Assembly (NCBI GenBank): GCA_028293545.1
Contig: JAQGOP010000011.1
Location: forward strand, 62,001 to 126,000
DNA from: Verrucomicrobiota bacterium
Lineage (GTDB): Bacteria; Verrucomicrobiota; Verrucomicrobiia; Opitutales; Opitutaceae
DNA length: 64,000 nt
Direction of reading: 5' to 3'
The notes beneath the pieces are model-generated. The model was not told the origin of the DNA, did no database searches, and saw only the letters and a list, made by a program, of their open reading frames with translations. Each line of letters begins with the position of its first letter. Positions within the stretch are counted from its first letter, which is position 1. Below are positions 60,567-64,000 of this stretch, in pieces. The position numbers and the translations under genes are program-made.

Positions 60567-61908
60567 GAATTCCGAGCTTTTCCATGAGCTCGTAAAATGT
60601 CGGTCGGCTGATGCCGAGTTCGATCGCGGCCGCAGTGATTTTACCGGAATGCTTGCTCAGGGATTGCTGGATCATGTCCCGCTCGAGCGCTTCGCGCGCC
60701 TCCTTGAGCGAGGAGCGGGCGCCGCCGGCGGCGGTTTGGGGCAATTCCAAGTCATCGGCACTCAGTCGTTTTCCGCTGCCCATGATGACAGCGCGGCGCA
60801 CGCGGTTCTGCAATTCGCGGACGTTTCCTGGCCAGCCATAGCGACGCATGGCTTTGAGCGCTTCCTGGTTAAACATCAGGCCCTCCTTGCCGCTTTCAGC
60901 AGAGAATTGCTGCATGAACGCCTGGGCGAGCAAGAGGATGTCGTCTCCGCGATCGCGCATCGGAGGAAGCACGATTTGAACCACCGCCAAGCGATAAAAA
61001 AGATCCTCGCGGAACGTGCCTTCGCTCAAACCTTTCTTGAGATTGGCGTTGGTGGCTGCGACCACGCGGCTATCGACCTGGATTTCCTGCCGGCCGCCGA
61101 CGCGTTCGATGGTCTGCTCCTGCAAAAAGCGCAGGAGCTTCACCTGAACGGGCAGGGGGATTTCTCCCACTTCGTCGAGGAAAAGCGTGCCCCCGGATGA
61201 CACTTCGATCCGGCCTTTTCGTTGCATGTGAGCGCCGGTGAAGGCGCCCTTCTCGTGTCCAAAGAGTTCGCTCTCGATCAACGATTCCGGAATCGCGCTG
61301 CAATTGATCGCGACGAAAGGCCCGTCCTTGCGGCCGCTCCGTTCGTGGATCGCGCGCGCGGTCATCTCCTTTCCCGTGCCGCTTTCACCGAGAATCAAAA
61401 CGGGCGCATCGGTCGTGGCGACTTTGCGGATCGACTCGAAAACTGCCTGCATCGGGCCACTCGTGCCGAGGAAACCTTCGAATGAGTCGCCTTGGACGCG
61501 CATCTGCATGGCACGATACTCGCGCTCCAACAGTGCAACGTGAACGCAGCGTTTGAGGACCAGCTTTAGTTCGTCCATTTCCACCGGCTTGTTGAGGAAG
61601 TCGTAGGCGCCAATCCCCACCGCGCGCAGAGCGACCTCTTTTTCTCCTTGGCCGCTGACGATAACGATTTTCGCCTGCCCATCGATCGCAAGCATCTCCG
61701 CCAGAGTGGCCAGGCCCTCTTCGGGAGTCCCGGGATGAGGGGGCAGTCCAAGATCGAGCAGGACCACGACGGGATGGGCGCTGCGAAACGCTTCCACCGC
61801 CGCGACCCGGTCGCCGGCCAGGACGATCTCATAGTCGGTGGCCAGGGCCCACTTCATCTGGGTGCGGATTTCGTCGTCGTCATCGACGATGAGCAGCTTC
61901 GGTTTCAT
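60553..61908 (-). CDS. prsR: PEP-CTERM system response regulator PrsR (sigma-54 activator)
   Basis: NtrC-family protein of 451 residues. The receiver domain (1-~125) has the acidic pocket IVDDDDEIRTQMK and phospho-acceptor VVLLDLGLPPHPGTPEEGLA, then FLNKPVEMDELK. The AAA+ domain (~150-380) shows Walker A LGESGTGKEMTARAIHERSG, the sigma-54 contact GAFTGA in HEKGAFTGAHMQR, GGTLFLDEVGEIPL and FREDLFYRL. The C-terminal Fis-type HTH (GKITAAAIELGISRPTFYEL) ends MEKLGIQKPE. The receiver-output arrangement matches the PrsR model of PEP-CTERM bacteria. It would activate sigma-54 promoters of exopolysaccharide and PEP-CTERM genes when phosphorylated by PrsK. Confidence 0.95.
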   Translation of the reverse strand: MKPKLLIVDDDDEIRTQMKWALATDYEIVLAGDRVAAVEAFRSAHPVVVLLDLGLPPHPGTPEEGLATLAEMLAIDGQAKIVIVSGQGEKEVALRAVGIGAYDFLNKPVEMDELKLVLKRCVHVALLEREYRAMQMRVQGDSFEGFLGTSGPMQAVFESIRKVATTDAPVLILGESGTGKEMTARAIHERSGRKDGPFVAINCSAIPESLIESELFGHEKGAFTGAHMQRKGRIEVSSGGTLFLDEVGEIPLPVQVKLLRFLQEQTIERVGGRQEIQVDSRVVAATNANLKKGLSEGTFREDLFYRLAVVQIVLPPMRDRGDDILLLAQAFMQQFSAESGKEGLMFNQEALKAMRRYGWPGNVRELQNRVRRAVIMGSGKRLSADDLELPQTAAGGARSSLKEAREALERDMIQQSLSKHSGKITAAAIELGISRPTFYELMEKLGIQKPE

Positions 61909-62080
61909 CGGGCGAATGTAGCGGAACGGGTCACAGTGAGGGTGAGGTGGAAAACTTGAAGGCGAGAGCCAAACGATTGAGGCGCAGCTCAGCTTTCATT
62001 CGGCACAATCCAAGTGCACCCGAGAGAAAGCTAAAGCAATTACGCACCTGCGCCCCCAGGATTTTCGAGGACGGAATTTA
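61909..62080. other. 172-bp spacer between prsK and prsR
   Basis: No gene is visible. The prsK stop and prsR start are on the same strand, so this spacer would carry a prsR promoter if transcription is not shared. No hairpin with a T-run was found. Confidence 0.4.
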
Positions 62081-64000
62081 TCAGGCGGCACGCTGGGGCA
62101 ACCACACTTCGAAAGTCGTGCCTTTTCCCACTTCGCTGAAGACTGCGATTCTTCCGCCGTGAGCTTCGACGATCATCTTGCTCTGGAACATCCCAATGCC
62201 CAACCCGCTCTTTTTGGTCGTTTGGAAAGGTTTGAAGAGGGATTTTCGGACGTAGTCCGGGCTCATTCCGCTGCCGTTGTCGACCACGGTCAGGATGACC
62301 CACGCGTTCTCTTCCCGGGTAGAAACCTTGATTTCGCCCTTTCCGGTCATGGCCTCGCGACTATTGAGCACGAGGTTTGTGATTACCTTGGCCACCTGAT
62401 CCCGATCGAAGGGAAACGGCTCCAGCGCCGCGAGATCCTTGATGACCGTTAGGTTGGGACCGCTATCCAAACCACCAAGCGCTGATGTCACGACTTGATT
62501 TAAGTCAGCAACGCTCGGCTGAATCTTAAGTTCATGCCGCAGCATGCTCAGTCGCCCAATCAAGTGATTCATATGTGTCACCGTCTTCGAAACCCCGCGC
62601 AACGCATCTTCGCGAAAAGCGGGATCGTTGAAATGGATGGGCAGGTTTTGCAGCATCAGGTTGAGCGTCGAGGCGGCATTTTTCATGTCGTGCACAAAGA
62701 ACGCCGCCATCGTTTGGAATGCTTCCATTTCCTTGGCTTGCAGGAGCCGCTGGGAAAGTTGGACGTTCAGGAGACTGGCGGCGACGTGGTCGCCCACGCA
62801 TTTGAGCATGTCGAAATCCTGCAGCGAAAAAGCCGCACCGCCGACGCGATCGCCGAGCGAGATCAGCCCAACGACTTCCCCGTGGGCGATGATCGGCAGG
62901 CAGACGCGGTCGCCGCCGTTCGGAAACTGCGTGGGGTGAATCAGCCGCAGCGCCCGCCCCCAGATGTCGCGCTGCCGCTCGAGCGAAACCGGGTCGGGAT
63001 GAAGCTTGAAAAAGGTGAGCGCGGCCGCGGTTTCGGCCTTGTTGAGGGCGAGATCATGCTGGCTCGAGTCCGGGGGAAACGTGGAGGCTGCGAGTTCGGT
63101 TTTCTCTTTTTTGTCGTCGACGAGCCAGATCGCGACCGACAACGCGGCGAAAACTTCCGCGGTAAGTTTCGCGAGTGATCGGCACAGATCGGCCTGCTCG
63201 ACGTGGGCCGCAGTGCCTTCAGTGAACTTTCGCCAAACGGTGCGGTAATCATACAGCGGACGCTGAAAATTACGGCTCACAAACCGCCGCACATGCAGCC
63301 GAACCCGGTCTGACTGCAACAGCACCGCCAGGAGCACCAGCGAGAGCAGGATAATGAACGCCTTGAGGGCGAACGAAGAATCCCCGCCCAAGTAAGCGGC
63401 GATTTTTGCCAGAACTCCGACAAAAAGCAGGTAGATCCCGGCGAGAAGAATCGTAAGGGATCCTTGGAGAACGGATTGCGAAGGGTAGACATCGAGCGCG
63501 AGCTGGCCCGAACGAAAAAGCGAGCGCAGGGCCAGGAAGACCGCAACGAGGAGGGCCGCCGAATCGATCCCACTGAGGGGAAGTTCCACCGTCCGGGAAA
63601 GCGTTGCCTGGCTGCTCGTGTACGCCCGGGCGATAAACAGCAACCCGACGCCCAGGAGCATAAATTTGATGCGCCATCGCATCGTCCCGACCGAAGCCCG
63701 AAACGTGCGCTCCAGGTTCATTATAATTACGACCGAAGCGATCAGCACCGTCAGATGAAGAATGAACCCCGGAAGGCCGAGTTGGAGATGCAGGCCGCTG
63801 TCGGAATCGACCAATGAGCCAATCAACTGCTGGTGGAAGAATGCGACCAACGCGACGGGCAGCGTGAAAGCGAAGAGAAGAATCGTCCGCCAGCGACTTA
63901 CGAAATCATGGGCGTTGCCGCGGGCATAGGTGAGGCTGAACAAGAGCCAGAAGCCGGGAACCAGCGACAGCGCGGCAAGTTTTCCCGTCTGCCAGCGCAT
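62081..64000 (-). CDS. prsK: PEP-CTERM system sensor histidine kinase PrsK, N-terminus outside window
   Basis: At least 639 residues; the frame is open to the window edge and the full-length family is longer. About 7 or more membrane helices fill ~1-235 (e.g. FVSRWRTILLFAFTLPVALV). A GAF-like domain spans ~280-400 (NGGDRVCLPIIAHGEVVGLI, SLGDRVGGAAFSL). The kinase core has an H-box in FVHDMKNAASTLNLMLQNLP, N-box VITNLVLNSREAMTGKGE, and G1/G2 boxes WVILTVVDNGSGMSPDYV and SGLGIGMFQSKMIVEAHGGR. It matches the PrsK layout (multi-TM, GAF, HisKA-like, HATPase). It probably phosphorylates PrsR, encoded 172 bp downstream. Confidence 0.95.
   Translation of the reverse strand: MRWQTGKLAALSLVPGFWLLFSLTYARGNAHDFVSRWRTILLFAFTLPVALVAFFHQQLIGSLVDSDSGLHLQLGLPGFILHLTVLIASVVIIMNLERTFRASVGTMRWRIKFMLLGVGLLFIARAYTSSQATLSRTVELPLSGIDSAALLVAVFLALRSLFRSGQLALDVYPSQSVLQGSLTILLAGIYLLFVGVLAKIAAYLGGDSSFALKAFIILLSLVLLAVLLQSDRVRLHVRRFVSRNFQRPLYDYRTVWRKFTEGTAAHVEQADLCRSLAKLTAEVFAALSVAIWLVDDKKEKTELAASTFPPDSSQHDLALNKAETAAALTFFKLHPDPVSLERQRDIWGRALRLIHPTQFPNGGDRVCLPIIAHGEVVGLISLGDRVGGAAFSLQDFDMLKCVGDHVAASLLNVQLSQRLLQAKEMEAFQTMAAFFVHDMKNAASTLNLMLQNLPIHFNDPAFREDALRGVSKTVTHMNHLIGRLSMLRHELKIQPSVADLNQVVTSALGGLDSGPNLTVIKDLAALEPFPFDRDQVAKVITNLVLNSREAMTGKGEIKVSTREENAWVILTVVDNGSGMSPDYVRKSLFKPFQTTKKSGLGIGMFQSKMIVEAHGGRIAVFSEVGKGTTFEVWLPQRAA

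Overview
The window is one GC-rich bacterial chromosome segment, densely packed with genes on both strands. A Gram-negative outer membrane is indicated by kdsC-lptC-lptA-lptB and several lipoproteins. Together with hprK, a CII-like HTH protein, a yeast-type LeuA, a eukaryote-like GSII glutamine synthetase, and a PEP-CTERM protein with a PrsK/PrsR two-component pair, this suggests Verrucomicrobiota, most likely the Opitutae/Opitutaceae. That assignment is inference from gene content; there is no rRNA gene to confirm it. No tRNA, rRNA, CRISPR array, transposase or integrase was seen.

Layout. 1-4.9 kb: the start of sucC, a TerB-like protein, a CII-like regulator, a soluble class III cyclase and RNase PH. 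4.9-9 kb: hprK, a 700-bp repeat cluster, then the lipopolysaccharide transport operon kdsC-lptC-lptA-lptB, whose members overlap by 4 bp. 9-15 kb: a fused alpha/beta 2-oxoacid dehydrogenase E1, an aldo/keto reductase and a MarR-VOC dioxygenase-esterase operon resembling mhq quinone-detoxification loci. 15-19 kb: rpiB (mycobacterial-type active site), two paralogous small lipoproteins around a HAD phosphatase, and a divergent AraC regulator/PhyH dioxygenase pair. 19-25 kb: the 2-oxoglutarate dehydrogenase operon sucA-sucB-lpdA. 25-32 kb: a SUI1-type translation factor, metF, a polytopic GT-C-like membrane protein, rlmN and leuA. 32-37 kb: an ECF sigma factor with two small membrane-anchored partners, the SRP RNA, dnaX with a probable programmed frameshift, and a GGCT/PP2C/mini-kinase cluster. 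37-44 kb: glnA behind a candidate sigma-54 promoter, an O-antigen ligase-like protein, FecR and a CHASE2 adenylate cyclase. 44-50 kb: ilvB, ymdB-like, accA, a TPR protein, yceI and queA. 50-58 kb: an FN3 surface protein, a giant RHS/YD-repeat protein (frameshifted) with a metal-dependent phospholipase-like C-terminal toxin domain, and a small membrane protein that could be its immunity partner. 58-64 kb: a Wza-like export lipoprotein, a PEP-CTERM protein with its own candidate sigma-54 promoter, and prsR/prsK.

Two threads connect the loci. The first is sigma-54 control: GG-N10-GC promoters precede both glnA and the PEP-CTERM gene, and a sigma-54 activator (PrsR) lies beside the latter. The second is a set of dispersed non-coding repeats: a ~120-bp element with long terminal inverted repeats (six copies here), short GTAGCGC-hairpin elements sitting directly after stop codons, and an AACCACGAATGGACACGAAT repeat, once arranged as a ~200-bp long inverted repeat. 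These fill most intergenic gaps.
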